Positions 6,381-12,269 of a DNA stretch of 12,269 nt are shown in pieces. This DNA is from a bacterium (GTDB lineage Bacteria; Actinomycetota; Actinomycetes; Actinomycetales; Actinomycetaceae). The notes beneath the pieces were generated by a model. It did no database searches. It was given only the letters and a program-made list of their open reading frames with translations, and had not been told where the DNA came from. Made by a program: the position numbers and the translations under genes. The DNA is taken from assembly GCA_030544165.1 (NCBI GenBank), contig JAUNRP010000016.1, forward strand, positions 1 to 12,269. Reading direction: 5' to 3'. Position 1 is the stretch's first letter; every line of letters starts with the position of its first letter.

Positions 6381-7586
6381 TCAGCCCTTATCAGTGAGGT
6401 AGCGGTCGACGCAGGCGATGACCGGGTCCTCCACGAGGTCCGGGGCATCCGCGAAGGTGGCGAGCTTGTCCTGGTAGTCGGCCAGGTACTGCTCGGCGTT
6501 CGCGAGACCGTCGGTGGTGGCCTGCTCCACCCACTGGTCGATCATCTGGGTGCCCACGAGGTCCTTCCACTCCTGCGTGTCGGACTCCTCCCAGCGGTCG
6601 AACTTCTCCGTGGTGGGGTTGCCGAGGAGCTCGTCGCACTGGCGGCCGGAGGACTCGTTGAACTTCACGATGCCCTCGCCGGTGTTGAAGTCCTCGCGGA
6701 CCTCATCGAAGATCGCCTTGAGGTCATCCGGCAGGCCCTCGTAGACGTCGTCGTTCACCCACATGGAGAACACGGTGTAGTGGCCGAAGCCGGGGTCCGT
6801 CCAGTAGGGCAGGAGCTCCATCAGGCCGTAGTCCACCGGGCCGTCGAAGGTCCAGGCCACGCCGTCGGCGAGGCGGTTCTGGATGCCCTCGTACGTCTCC
6901 GCCGCGGCGATCGAGACGATGTTGGAGCCGGCGAGCTGGAAGGACTGCTGGGTGTAAGGGCCGATCGCGCGGAGCTTGAAGCCCTCGAGATCGCCCATGT
7001 TGTCGAGCTCCTCGTGGCTGCCCATGATGAGGCGACCCACTGGCCACGCCCCCACGAACTCGAGGTCGTTGCCCTCCCACACGGCCTGGGCGTCCTCGTT
7101 CTCCATGTACATCTCGTACAGGGCCTGCATCACCGCAGAGGCGTTGTCGGCCATGAAGGGCAGGGACACCACGGTCTGCGTGGGGAAGAGCGCCGGGGTG
7201 TAGTCGGTGATCGTCACGCCGATATCGGCGCGGCCGTCACGCACGCACTGGGCGATCTCGGGACCCGGGCAGACCTCCTCGGGGTTGGTCACGTCCACGG
7301 TGAGGCGGCCGTCCGAGCGGGCGGCGAGCTCATCGAAGAACCACATGGTGACCGGGTGGTGGGGGGTGGTGGTCTGGACCATGGTGGCCAGGTTCAGGAC
7401 AACGGACTCGCCGCTGGGCGCGGGGGCCTCGCCGCCCTCGGTGCTCCCACCGGCGGTGGTCCCGCCCGCAGGCGTGGTGCCCTCGGTGCCGCCATTGCCG
7501 CCGTTGCCGCCACAGGCGGCCAGGGCGAGCGCCGCGATGGCCGCGAGGGACATCGCAGCAGAGCGCTTGGTGAAACGCTTCGACAT
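6381..7586 (-). CDS. dctP: TRAP transporter solute-binding lipoprotein DctP
   Basis: The extracytoplasmic substrate-capture subunit. It has 401 residues with a lipoprotein signal: basic MSKRFTKR, a hydrophobic stretch, then lipobox LAAC with Cys25 as the lipidated residue, as expected for a binding protein in a Gram-positive cell. A Gly/Thr-rich flexible linker follows (26-60). The DctP fold runs from about 62; GFKLRAIG (202-209) carries Arg206 at the place of the family's carboxylate-binding arginine, which suits an organic acid ligand. Four cysteines outside the lipobox (106, 114, 317, 392) could form disulfides. The ATG at 7586 has a strong GAAGGAG 4 nt upstream. It follows hpaD after 89 bp containing a hairpin. 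The substrate is inferred from context to be a hydroxylated phenylacetate or similar aromatic acid. Confidence 0.95.
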   Translation of the reverse strand: MSKRFTKRSAAMSLAAIAALALAACGGNGGNGGTEGTTPAGGTTAGGSTEGGEAPAPSGESVVLNLATMVQTTTPHHPVTMWFFDELAARSDGRLTVDVTNPEEVCPGPEIAQCVRDGRADIGVTITDYTPALFPTQTVVSLPFMADNASAVMQALYEMYMENEDAQAVWEGNDLEFVGAWPVGRLIMGSHEELDNMGDLEGFKLRAIGPYTQQSFQLAGSNIVSIAAAETYEGIQNRLADGVAWTFDGPVDYGLMELLPYWTDPGFGHYTVFSMWVNDDVYEGLPDDLKAIFDEVREDFNTGEGIVKFNESSGRQCDELLGNPTTEKFDRWEESDTQEWKDLVGTQMIDQWVEQATTDGLANAEQYLADYQDKLATFADAPDLVEDPVIACVDRYLTDKG

Positions 7587-7631
7587 GTTTCTCCTTCGGT
7601 TGTTCGGCTCCCTTGTCGAAAGCCGGAGGAT

Positions 7632-7658
7632 GTGTGGGGGCGGGTTGAGCCCCCACAC
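7632..7658 (-). terminator. Hairpin between hpaD and dctP
   Basis: GTGTGGGGGC (7632-7641) and GCCCCCACAC (7649-7658) form a perfect 10-bp stem with a 7-nt loop, 17 nt past the hpaD stop. No T-tract follows on the minus strand. It may partly terminate the enzyme mRNA or mark an RNA processing site, separating enzyme from transporter expression. Confidence 0.6.
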
Positions 7659-7675
7659 GGGGGTTGGATAGTGAA

Positions 7676-8746
7676 CTAGACCTGGTTTCCGAGCTTGAAG
7701 CCCTCTTCGGTGTCGCCCTTGCGGGTGTAGGAGAAGCCATCGGCGCCGATGGTCACCGCCATCTCGGAGTCCTCCTCGCGCTCCTGGATCGGAACGAGGT
7801 TGCCGTCGAGATCGAGCACGCGGGAGGCGTCGGTGTACCAGGACGGGACCACGGGGTTGCCCCACCAGTCACGGCGCTGGTTGTCGTGCACGTCCCAGGT
7901 CACGAGCGGGTTGTCCGGATCGCCCGTGTAGTAGTCCTGGGTGTAGATCTCCACGCGGTGGCCATCCGGATCGCGCAGGTAGAGGTAGAACGCGTTCGAG
8001 ACGCCGTGGCGGCCGGGGCCGCGCTCGATCTTGTCCGACTGGCGCAGCGCACCGAGCTTGTCGCAGATGTAGAGGATGTTGTGCTTCTCGTGGGTGGCGA
8101 AGGCCACGTGGTGCATCCGCGGGCCGTCGCCGCCGGTGAGCGCCGTGTCGTGCACCGTGGGCTTGCGGGCGAACCAGGCGGCGAACACGGTGCCGGCCTC
8201 GTCCTGGATGTCCTCGGTCTTGCGGAAGCCGAGGTCGTCCAGGTACTTCGCGCCCTCCACCACGTCCGGGTAGACCTGGTTGAAGTGGTCGAGGCGCACG
8301 AGCGCACCGGCGCCCTGGAGCTCGTAGTGCCAGGCGAGGCGCTCCACGTGGTCCACCTCGAAGAAGAACTCGTAGGGGAATCCGAGCGGGTCCTGCACGC
8401 GGACCGCATTGCGGATGCCCCTCACGAACCCCTCCTCGGAGCGGCGGACCTCGCAGCCGAGCGCCTCGTAGTACGCGGCCGCCCTGTCCACGTCCTCCTG
8501 GGAGCGCACGCGGAAGCCGAAGACGGCCACGGCGGCCTCATCGCCCTTGCGCAGCACGAGGTTGTGGTGGATGAACTCCTCGAAGGACCGCAGGTAGATC
8601 GCCTCGTCGTCCTCGTGGGTCACCACGAGCCCGAGGGCGTCCACGTAGAACTCGCGGGAGGCCGCGAGGTCCGTGACCACGAGCTCCATGTAGGCGCAGC
8701 GGAGGATATCCGGTGCCGGCAGCTCCGGAGCGTTGGTGTAGGTCAT
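7676..8746 (-). CDS. hpaD: 3,4-dihydroxyphenylacetate (homoprotocatechuate) 2,3-dioxygenase
   Basis: Opens the ring of homoprotocatechuate between C2 and C3 with O2, giving 5-carboxymethyl-2-hydroxymuconate semialdehyde. The 356 residues match the length of the Brevibacterium fuscum type I (vicinal oxygen chelate) enzyme and share long identical-looking blocks with it as I remember it (CAYMEL, FIHHNLVLR, GPRMHHVAFATHEKHNI, the tail with DNQRRDWWGNPVVPSWY). Metal ligands are His154, His213 and Glu266. Second-shell residues His199, Asn156, His247 and Tyr256 are all present, each one position below the B. fuscum numbering, so it should be active. The metal (Fe or Mn) cannot be told from sequence. 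The ATG at 8746 has AAAGGAG 8 nt upstream. It lies 41 nt after the hpaE stop in the same operon. Confidence 0.97.
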   Translation of the reverse strand: MTYTNAPELPAPDILRCAYMELVVTDLAASREFYVDALGLVVTHEDDEAIYLRSFEEFIHHNLVLRKGDEAAVAVFGFRVRSQEDVDRAAAYYEALGCEVRRSEEGFVRGIRNAVRVQDPLGFPYEFFFEVDHVERLAWHYELQGAGALVRLDHFNQVYPDVVEGAKYLDDLGFRKTEDIQDEAGTVFAAWFARKPTVHDTALTGGDGPRMHHVAFATHEKHNILYICDKLGALRQSDKIERGPGRHGVSNAFYLYLRDPDGHRVEIYTQDYYTGDPDNPLVTWDVHDNQRRDWWGNPVVPSWYTDASRVLDLDGNLVPIQEREEDSEMAVTIGADGFSYTRKGDTEEGFKLGNQV

Positions 8747-8787
8747 GTTTCTGGCTCCTTTGTCAGTTTCTCTTGGTGGGGATTTCT

Positions 8788-10320
8788 TCAGGCGCCCGGC
8801 CCGGCGAGGCCGGGGTCGTTCTCGGAGTAGCCGGTGGCACCGAAGCGGGTGGTGTGTACATCGCCGAGCGTCACGTGGATCGCCTGCTGGTCGGTGTACA
8901 CCTCGAGGGACCGGTAGCCGCCCTCCTGGCCGAGGCCCGAGCCCTTCACGCCGCCGAAGGGCGTGCGCAGGTCGCGGACGTTGTGCGAGTTGATCCAGAC
9001 CATTCCGGACTCGATGGCCTGGGAGAAGGTGATGGCGCGCTTGATGTCGTTCGTCCACACGTAGGCGGCCAGTCCGTACTTCACGTCGTTGGCGAGGTCG
9101 AGCGCCTCGGCCTCGTCCTCGAACGGGGTGATGGCCACCACGGGCCCGAAGATCTCCTCCTGGAAGATGCGGGCCGTGCGGGGGACATCGGTGAACACCG
9201 TGGGCTGGACGTAGTTGCCCTCCGGCAGGTCGTCCGGGCGGCCACCGCCGGCGGCGAGGGTGGCCTCGCCCTTGCCGATCTCGATGTACTCCATGACCTT
9301 CTTGTAGTGCTCGGGGTGCACGAGAGCGGCGAGCTCGGTGGTGGGGTCCGAGGGCGGGCCCACCTTGATCTTGTTGGCGCGCTCCACGTACGCCTCCACG
9401 AACCTGTCGTAGATCGAACGCTGGACCAACAGGCGCGAGGAGGCGGTGCAGCGCTCGCCGTTCAGGGAGAACACGCCGAACAGGGTGGAGTCGAGCGCGG
9501 CCTCGAAGTCGGCGTCCTCGAAGATCACGGCGGGGGACTTGCCGCCGAGCTCGAGGGACATGGTCTTCATGGTGGCGGCGCAGTTGCGGTAGATGGTCTG
9601 GCCAGTGGTGGTCTCTCCCGTGAAGGAGATGACCCGGACGTCCTCGTGCTTCACGAGCGAGTCACCCGCACTCTCACCGAAGCCGTGCACGATGTTGAAC
9701 ACGCCGTTGGGCACCCCGGCGTTCTCCATGACCTCGGTCCACAACTGGGCGGAGGCGGGCGTGAACTCGGCGGGCTTGAGGACCACGGTGCACCCGGAGG
9801 CCATCGCGGGGGCGAGCTTCCAGGACTCCTGCATGAACGGGGTGTTCCACGGGGTGATGAGTCCTGCCACGCCCTTGGGCTTGCGGTTGACGAAGTTGAT
9901 CTGGCGGCCCGGCATCTTAAACGCGTTGTCCTCGATCGCCACGATCAGGTCCGCGAAGAAGCGGAAGTTCTCGGCGGCGCGCACTGCCTGGCCCTTGGCC
10001 TGGCGGATCGGGAGCCCGGAGTCGAAGGACTCGATCGCACCGAGCCGCTCGTTCATCGCGGCCACCTCGTCGGCCACCTTGTAGAGGATGCGGGCGCGCT
10101 CGCGGGGCAGCATCCGCGGCCACGGACCCTCATCGAAGGCCCGCTTCGCGGCGGCCACGGCGAGGTCCACGTCCGCCTTGTCACCCGAGGCGCACTGGAT
10201 GTAGGTCTCGTTGGTGGTGGGCTCGAGCACGTCGAACCACTCGCCGGAGACGGAGTCGGTGAGCTGGCCGTCGATGTAGTGCTGGATCTTCTCGGGGAGG
10301 CCTGCGGGGGCGCTTGTCAT
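8788..10320 (-). CDS. hpaE: 5-carboxymethyl-2-hydroxymuconate semialdehyde dehydrogenase
   Basis: NAD-dependent aldehyde dehydrogenase that oxidises the HpaD ring-opening product to 5-carboxymethyl-2-hydroxymuconate. It has 510 residues, normal for the family. Visible are PWNTPF with Asn159, the cofactor motif FTGETTTG (233-240), in which Glu replaces the common Ser as in HpaE-type enzymes, LELGGKS with the general base Glu257, NGERCTASSR with the nucleophile Cys291, and EEIFGPV with Glu389. The ATG at 10320 has GAGGAG about 9 nt upstream, and the gene starts 22 bp after the stop of the fusion gene. The specific assignment rests on family resemblance plus the adjacent hpaD; a broader hydroxymuconic semialdehyde dehydrogenase activity is the main alternative. 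Confidence 0.93.
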   Translation of the reverse strand: MTSAPAGLPEKIQHYIDGQLTDSVSGEWFDVLEPTTNETYIQCASGDKADVDLAVAAAKRAFDEGPWPRMLPRERARILYKVADEVAAMNERLGAIESFDSGLPIRQAKGQAVRAAENFRFFADLIVAIEDNAFKMPGRQINFVNRKPKGVAGLITPWNTPFMQESWKLAPAMASGCTVVLKPAEFTPASAQLWTEVMENAGVPNGVFNIVHGFGESAGDSLVKHEDVRVISFTGETTTGQTIYRNCAATMKTMSLELGGKSPAVIFEDADFEAALDSTLFGVFSLNGERCTASSRLLVQRSIYDRFVEAYVERANKIKVGPPSDPTTELAALVHPEHYKKVMEYIEIGKGEATLAAGGGRPDDLPEGNYVQPTVFTDVPRTARIFQEEIFGPVVAITPFEDEAEALDLANDVKYGLAAYVWTNDIKRAITFSQAIESGMVWINSHNVRDLRTPFGGVKGSGLGQEGGYRSLEVYTDQQAIHVTLGDVHTTRFGATGYSENDPGLAGPGA

Positions 10321-10342
10321 TGTCGAAACTCCTCGTCTCTGG

Positions 10343-11827
10343 TTACTGGGCGGGGGAGGGGCGGCCGTCCGCCACCCACTGGTCGTAGCGGTCGCGCCAG
10401 GCGCTGCCGAGGGGGTAGAGCCCGTCCACGGACTCGCCCGCCCCCACCATCTGGGCGATGAAGGTCTCCTCGTCCTCCTGCTGCTCCGCGGCGGAGACGA
10501 GCTCGGCCACGAGCTGGGGCGGGATCACGAGGGGGCCGTCGTCGTCGGCCACGATCACGTCGCCCGGGCGGACGAGCGCGCCTCCGCACTGGATGTCCAC
10601 GTCGATGTCCCACGGGATGTGGCGGCGGCCGAGCACGGCGGGGTGGGGGCCGGCGGCCCACACGGGCATGCCCTGGTTCTGCACGAGGGCGTAGTCACGC
10701 ACGCAGCCGTCGGTGATCACGCCCACGCAGCCGCGGGTCTGGGCGCGCAGCGCCAGGATGTCACCCAGCGTTCCGGCATCGTCCACCCTCCGGGCGTCCA
10801 TCACGAGGATCTCGCCCTCGTTCACGGAGTCGATCGCGCGCTTCTGCGCGTTGTACCCGTTGCCGCGGTCCTCGAACTGGTCCTTGCGGTAGGGGAGGTA
10901 GCGCAGCGTGCGCGCGCGCCCCACGATCCGGGAGCCCGGGATGAGGGGGCGCACGCCGTCGATTGAGACCTCGTTGTAGCCCTTCTTGCGCAGGAGCGAG
11001 GAGAGGGTGGCGTTCGAGACGTTCATGAGTCGGTTCCGCAGCTCCTCGGTGAGCTCGAACTCGGGCTCCTCCTCCCCGGAGTCCCCCTCGGTGGTGACGT
11101 CGAAGCCCCAGGCGTCGGAGCGCTGCTTGTCGTCCACGTAGGGCGCGTCGCCCCATTCGGCGAGCGCAGGACCAGCCACAACGGTGGTGACGAGACGGCC
11201 CGAGGTGACCGATTCGTCGTCGAGGGAAGAAACCTCCACCTCGATCACCTGGCCGGGCTCGGCAACGGAGGCGCCCGTGGGGACGCCGGTGTAGATCAGG
11301 TCGCCCGGCTCGAGGGTCATGAAGCGCGAGAGGTCCGCCACCATGAGGCCGATGGGCCAGAGCATGCCGGCGGAGGTGTCGTCCTGGACCAGCTCGCCAT
11401 CGAGCCAGGTGCGCACGCGGATGCCGTCCTCGGCCAGGCGCGAGGCCTCGATCAACTCGGGGCCCACGGCGGAGAATCCATCGCCGGACTTGGAGCGGAC
11501 GTTGGAGCCCTTGTCCGCGGTGCGCATGTCATGGAGGCCAAGGTCGTTGCCGGCGGTGATCCAGCCGATGTGCTTCCAGCCGTCCTCGGGGGAGACGTTC
11601 CTGGCCTCGGTGCCGATCACGGCCACGATCTCGCCCTCGAAGCCCAGGAGTTCGGTTCCCTCCGGGCGGACCACCTCGCCGGAGCCGATCAGGGAGGAGG
11701 AGGCCTTCAGGAAGTAGGAGGGGTTCGCCGGGACGCGTCCGCGCTGTTCGGCGCGGGAGCGGTAGGAGAGATGGACGGCCACGATCTTCCCGGGCCGCGA
11801 TCCGATCGTGGCGGTGATGGCATCCAT
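10343..11827 (-). CDS. Fused FAH-domain hydrolase/isomerase and RraA-like aldolase/decarboxylase protein
   Basis: First gene of the operon, 494 residues, two enzymes in one chain. Residues about 1-222 are a fumarylacetoacetate-hydrolase fold (HpaG/HpcE class): metal ligands Glu64 and Glu66 (GFEGE) and Asp95 (GNDLGLHD), Lys113 region KSGDGFSAVGP, and YTGVPTGAS (179-187). An acidic linker (about 227-262) leads to an RraA-like domain (about 263-490) with GSRIVGRA, AGTLGDILALRA (351-362), and GVITDGCVRD (369-378), whose Arg377-Asp378 match the catalytic pair of HMG/CHA aldolases. In E. coli, HpcE carries two FAH halves for isomerisation and decarboxylation; here an RraA domain stands in the second place. 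Likely role: processing of 5-carboxymethyl-2-hydroxymuconate, with the RraA half doing pyruvate-type aldol cleavage or decarboxylation (inference). The ATG at 11827 is where FAH similarity begins; AAGGGA lies 12 nt upstream. Upstream in-frame sequence is low-complexity and was left out. Confidence 0.92.
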   Translation of the reverse strand: MDAITATIGSRPGKIVAVHLSYRSRAEQRGRVPANPSYFLKASSSLIGSGEVVRPEGTELLGFEGEIVAVIGTEARNVSPEDGWKHIGWITAGNDLGLHDMRTADKGSNVRSKSGDGFSAVGPELIEASRLAEDGIRVRTWLDGELVQDDTSAGMLWPIGLMVADLSRFMTLEPGDLIYTGVPTGASVAEPGQVIEVEVSSLDDESVTSGRLVTTVVAGPALAEWGDAPYVDDKQRSDAWGFDVTTEGDSGEEEPEFELTEELRNRLMNVSNATLSSLLRKKGYNEVSIDGVRPLIPGSRIVGRARTLRYLPYRKDQFEDRGNGYNAQKRAIDSVNEGEILVMDARRVDDAGTLGDILALRAQTRGCVGVITDGCVRDYALVQNQGMPVWAAGPHPAVLGRRHIPWDIDVDIQCGGALVRPGDVIVADDDGPLVIPPQLVAELVSAAEQQEDEETFIAQMVGAGESVDGLYPLGSAWRDRYDQWVADGRPSPAQ

Positions 11828-11831
11828 GTTC

Positions 11832-11859
11832 GGGATACATCCCTTCTCGTCGTCGAGAA
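11832..11859 (-). promoter_or_regulatory. Two adjacent small hairpins in the operon leader, over the ribosome binding site
   Basis: GGGAT-AC-ATCCC (11832-11843) is directly followed by TTCTCG (11844-11849) pairing with CGAGAA (11854-11859) around 4 nt. In the mRNA the SD-like AAGGGA (11840-11845) falls at the junction, so folding could limit ribosome access. The first stem must open one pair because a 2-nt loop cannot form. Regulatory meaning is inferred. Confidence 0.4.
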
Positions 11860-11882
11860 TCGTAGATGAAAGAATATACGAT
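11859..11882. repeat. Inverted repeat ATCGTA/TACGAT in the operon leader
   Basis: ATCGTA (11859-11864) and TACGAT (11877-11882) are perfect 6-bp arms separated by 12 nt, in an A/T-rich patch between the predicted operon promoter and the start codon. It could be a binding site for a second regulator. Nothing else in the window carries the same arms in the same spacing. Confidence 0.35.
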
Positions 11883-11896
11883 CTGGTGTGTGCCAG
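11883..11896. promoter_or_regulatory. Operator-like repeat at the operon promoter
   Basis: CTGGTGTGTGCCAG overlaps the candidate -10 by 2 bp and covers the predicted start of transcription. On the minus strand it reads TGGC-ACAC-ACCA, close to TGGC-TAT-ACCA in front of gntR, but one base longer in the middle. Common control by the GntR protein is inferred; the spacing difference argues for caution. Confidence 0.4.
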
Positions 11897-11923
11897 TCTG
11901 CGGCTCAACTCTGAACCTGTCAA
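11895..11923 (-). promoter_or_regulatory. Sigma-70-type promoter of the hpa/TRAP operon
   Basis: A consensus -35 TTGACA (11918-11923, minus strand) is 17 bp from CAGACT (11895-11900), a weak -10 that keeps the conserved A and final T. Transcription would start near 11888, leaving a leader of about 60 nt before the ATG at 11827. A poor -10 with a perfect -35 suits a regulated promoter. Confidence 0.5.
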
Positions 11924-11954
11924 TAGGCTAGTTCGGCTCCCTTCCCCGCCGCTC

Positions 11955-12046
11955 GCGCATCGACTGTGTGTTGAATTCATCCACTGAGCTGGTCCTGAGG
12001 CCGTGGGAGTAGCGCACTCGATGCACAACCCGCACAGTCGATGCGC
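11955..12046. repeat. 92-bp unit bounded by perfect 14-bp inverted repeats
   Basis: GCGCATCGACTGTG (11955-11968) and its exact complement CACAGTCGATGCGC (12033-12046) enclose 64 nt. A related direct copy, GCACTCGATGC (12014-12024), lies inside, next to the right arm GCACAGTCGATGC. No clear target-site duplication flanks the unit and no transposase is encoded in it. It may be a MITE-like remnant, a pair of protein-binding sites that loop DNA, or a structured RNA; the sequence alone does not decide. It lies about 30 bp upstream of the operon -35. Confidence 0.6.
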
Positions 12047-12047
12047 C

Positions 12048-12190
12048 TGGGGTGGGGGTGGCGGCGGCGGCGCGTGGGTGGGGCGCGGCTGCGGCTCCGG
12101 CCCGCGTGGGGTGGGGGTGCCTTCGCCGCGGCGGCGGCGCGTGGGCTGGGGAGCGCTGGGTGGGGGGTACCTTCGCCGCGGCGGCGGCGT
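12048..12190. repeat. G-rich array of three imperfect repeats with a G-quadruplex motif
   Basis: A block of the form GGGTGGGGG, then (CCTTCGCC)GCGGCGGCGGCG occurs three times, beginning near 12049, 12107 and 12158. CCTTCGCCGCGGCGGCGGCG is exact in the last two copies (12120-12139 and 12170-12189), 50 bp apart. The plus strand at 12143-12167 has four G-runs with loops of 2, 6 and 1 nt, a canonical quadruplex pattern. No convincing gene covers this stretch on either strand; open frames here are low-complexity Pro/Arg/Ala. Function unknown. Confidence 0.55.
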
Positions 12191-12201
12191 CGGCGCGCGC
12201 C

Positions 12202-12259
12202 GGGGGACCCTTCCCCCCGACGACGGGTGGTTCCCGACCACCGCCGCCCACCCGGGTGG
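12202..12259. other. Cluster of palindromes at the right edge
   Basis: Three small inverted repeats follow each other: GGGGG/CCCCC (12202-12217), GGTGGT/ACCACC with a 5-nt loop (12226-12242) and the perfect 12-bp palindrome CCACCCGGGTGG (12248-12259). They may be terminators for a gene beyond the window that converges toward this region. The window ends too soon to tell. Confidence 0.3.
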
Positions 12260-12269
12260 TTGGATGGGT

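Noticed and set aside
6327..10461. Long open frames on the plus strand opposite dctP, hpaD and hpaE
   Set aside because: They are antisense to genes with intact catalytic motifs, are rich in Val/Gly/His/Leu repeats typical of GC-rich reverse frames, and show no family signature.
11955..12046. Insertion sequence
   Set aside because: The unit is too short for a transposase and no target-site duplication is visible; it is reported only as an inverted-repeat unit of unknown nature.
12120..12189. Possible CRISPR array
   Set aside because: There are only two exact copies of a low-complexity GC repeat, the spacer-like part is itself G-rich repeat sequence, and no cas gene is present.
11828..12241. 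N-terminal extension of the fusion protein into the G-rich region
   Set aside because: The added residues are Pro/Arg low-complexity, no FAH protein needs them, and the frame would cross the predicted promoter and the 92-bp inverted-repeat unit.
12265..12269. ATG on the plus strand at the right edge as a gene start
   Set aside because: Less than two codons are visible and there is no clear Shine-Dalgarno, so nothing supports a gene.
1..12269. tRNA or rRNA genes
   Set aside because: No cloverleaf-like or conserved rRNA segment was seen on reading both strands; all large blocks are explained by protein genes.

Overview
This is a high-GC actinobacterial window, most likely from the order Micrococcales of the Actinomycetota. 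The grounds are the strong GC bias, the actinobacterial form of valyl-tRNA synthetase, the close resemblance of the ring-cleavage enzyme to the Brevibacterium fuscum type, and starts without a usable Shine-Dalgarno sequence. The genus cannot be fixed from the sequence.

Positions 1-3304 are housekeeping. They hold the N-terminal third of valS (minus strand, running off the left edge), then nagB (plus), then convergent proC (minus), and a divergent YdfG-like short-chain dehydrogenase (plus). A bidirectional hairpin separates nagB from proC. ValS, proC and the SDR all lack a usable Shine-Dalgarno and each has a -10-like hexamer exactly 6 nt before the start codon, which suggests leaderless transcripts.

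Positions 3333-11827 form one minus-strand catabolic unit. In transcription order it holds a fused FAH-domain/RraA-like protein, an HpaE-type aldehyde dehydrogenase, an HpaD-type homoprotocatechuate 2,3-dioxygenase, a complete three-part TRAP transporter (DctP lipoprotein, DctQ, DctM) and a GntR/FCD regulator. Together they describe uptake and meta-cleavage of homoprotocatechuate (3,4-dihydroxyphenylacetate) or a close relative. HpaD opens the ring, HpaE oxidises the semialdehyde, and the fusion protein probably does later isomerisation/decarboxylation and perhaps aldol or decarboxylase chemistry. No separate HpaF, HpaH or HpaI is in the window. Strong hairpins lie after hpaD, after dctP and after dctM, so expression is probably graded along the operon. 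Two similar operator-like inverted repeats (TGGC-N3-ACCA and TGGC-N4-ACCA) sit at the predicted -10/+1 of gntR and of the operon promoter, which suggests the GntR protein controls both.

Positions 11828-12269 hold no convincing gene. They contain the operon promoter and a structured leader, a 92-bp unit bounded by perfect 14-bp inverted repeats, then a G-rich array of three imperfect repeats with a canonical G-quadruplex motif, and palindromes at the right edge. The most unusual items are the FAH-RraA fusion, the TRAP transporter inside an actinobacterial homoprotocatechuate operon, the paired operators and the 92-bp inverted-repeat unit.
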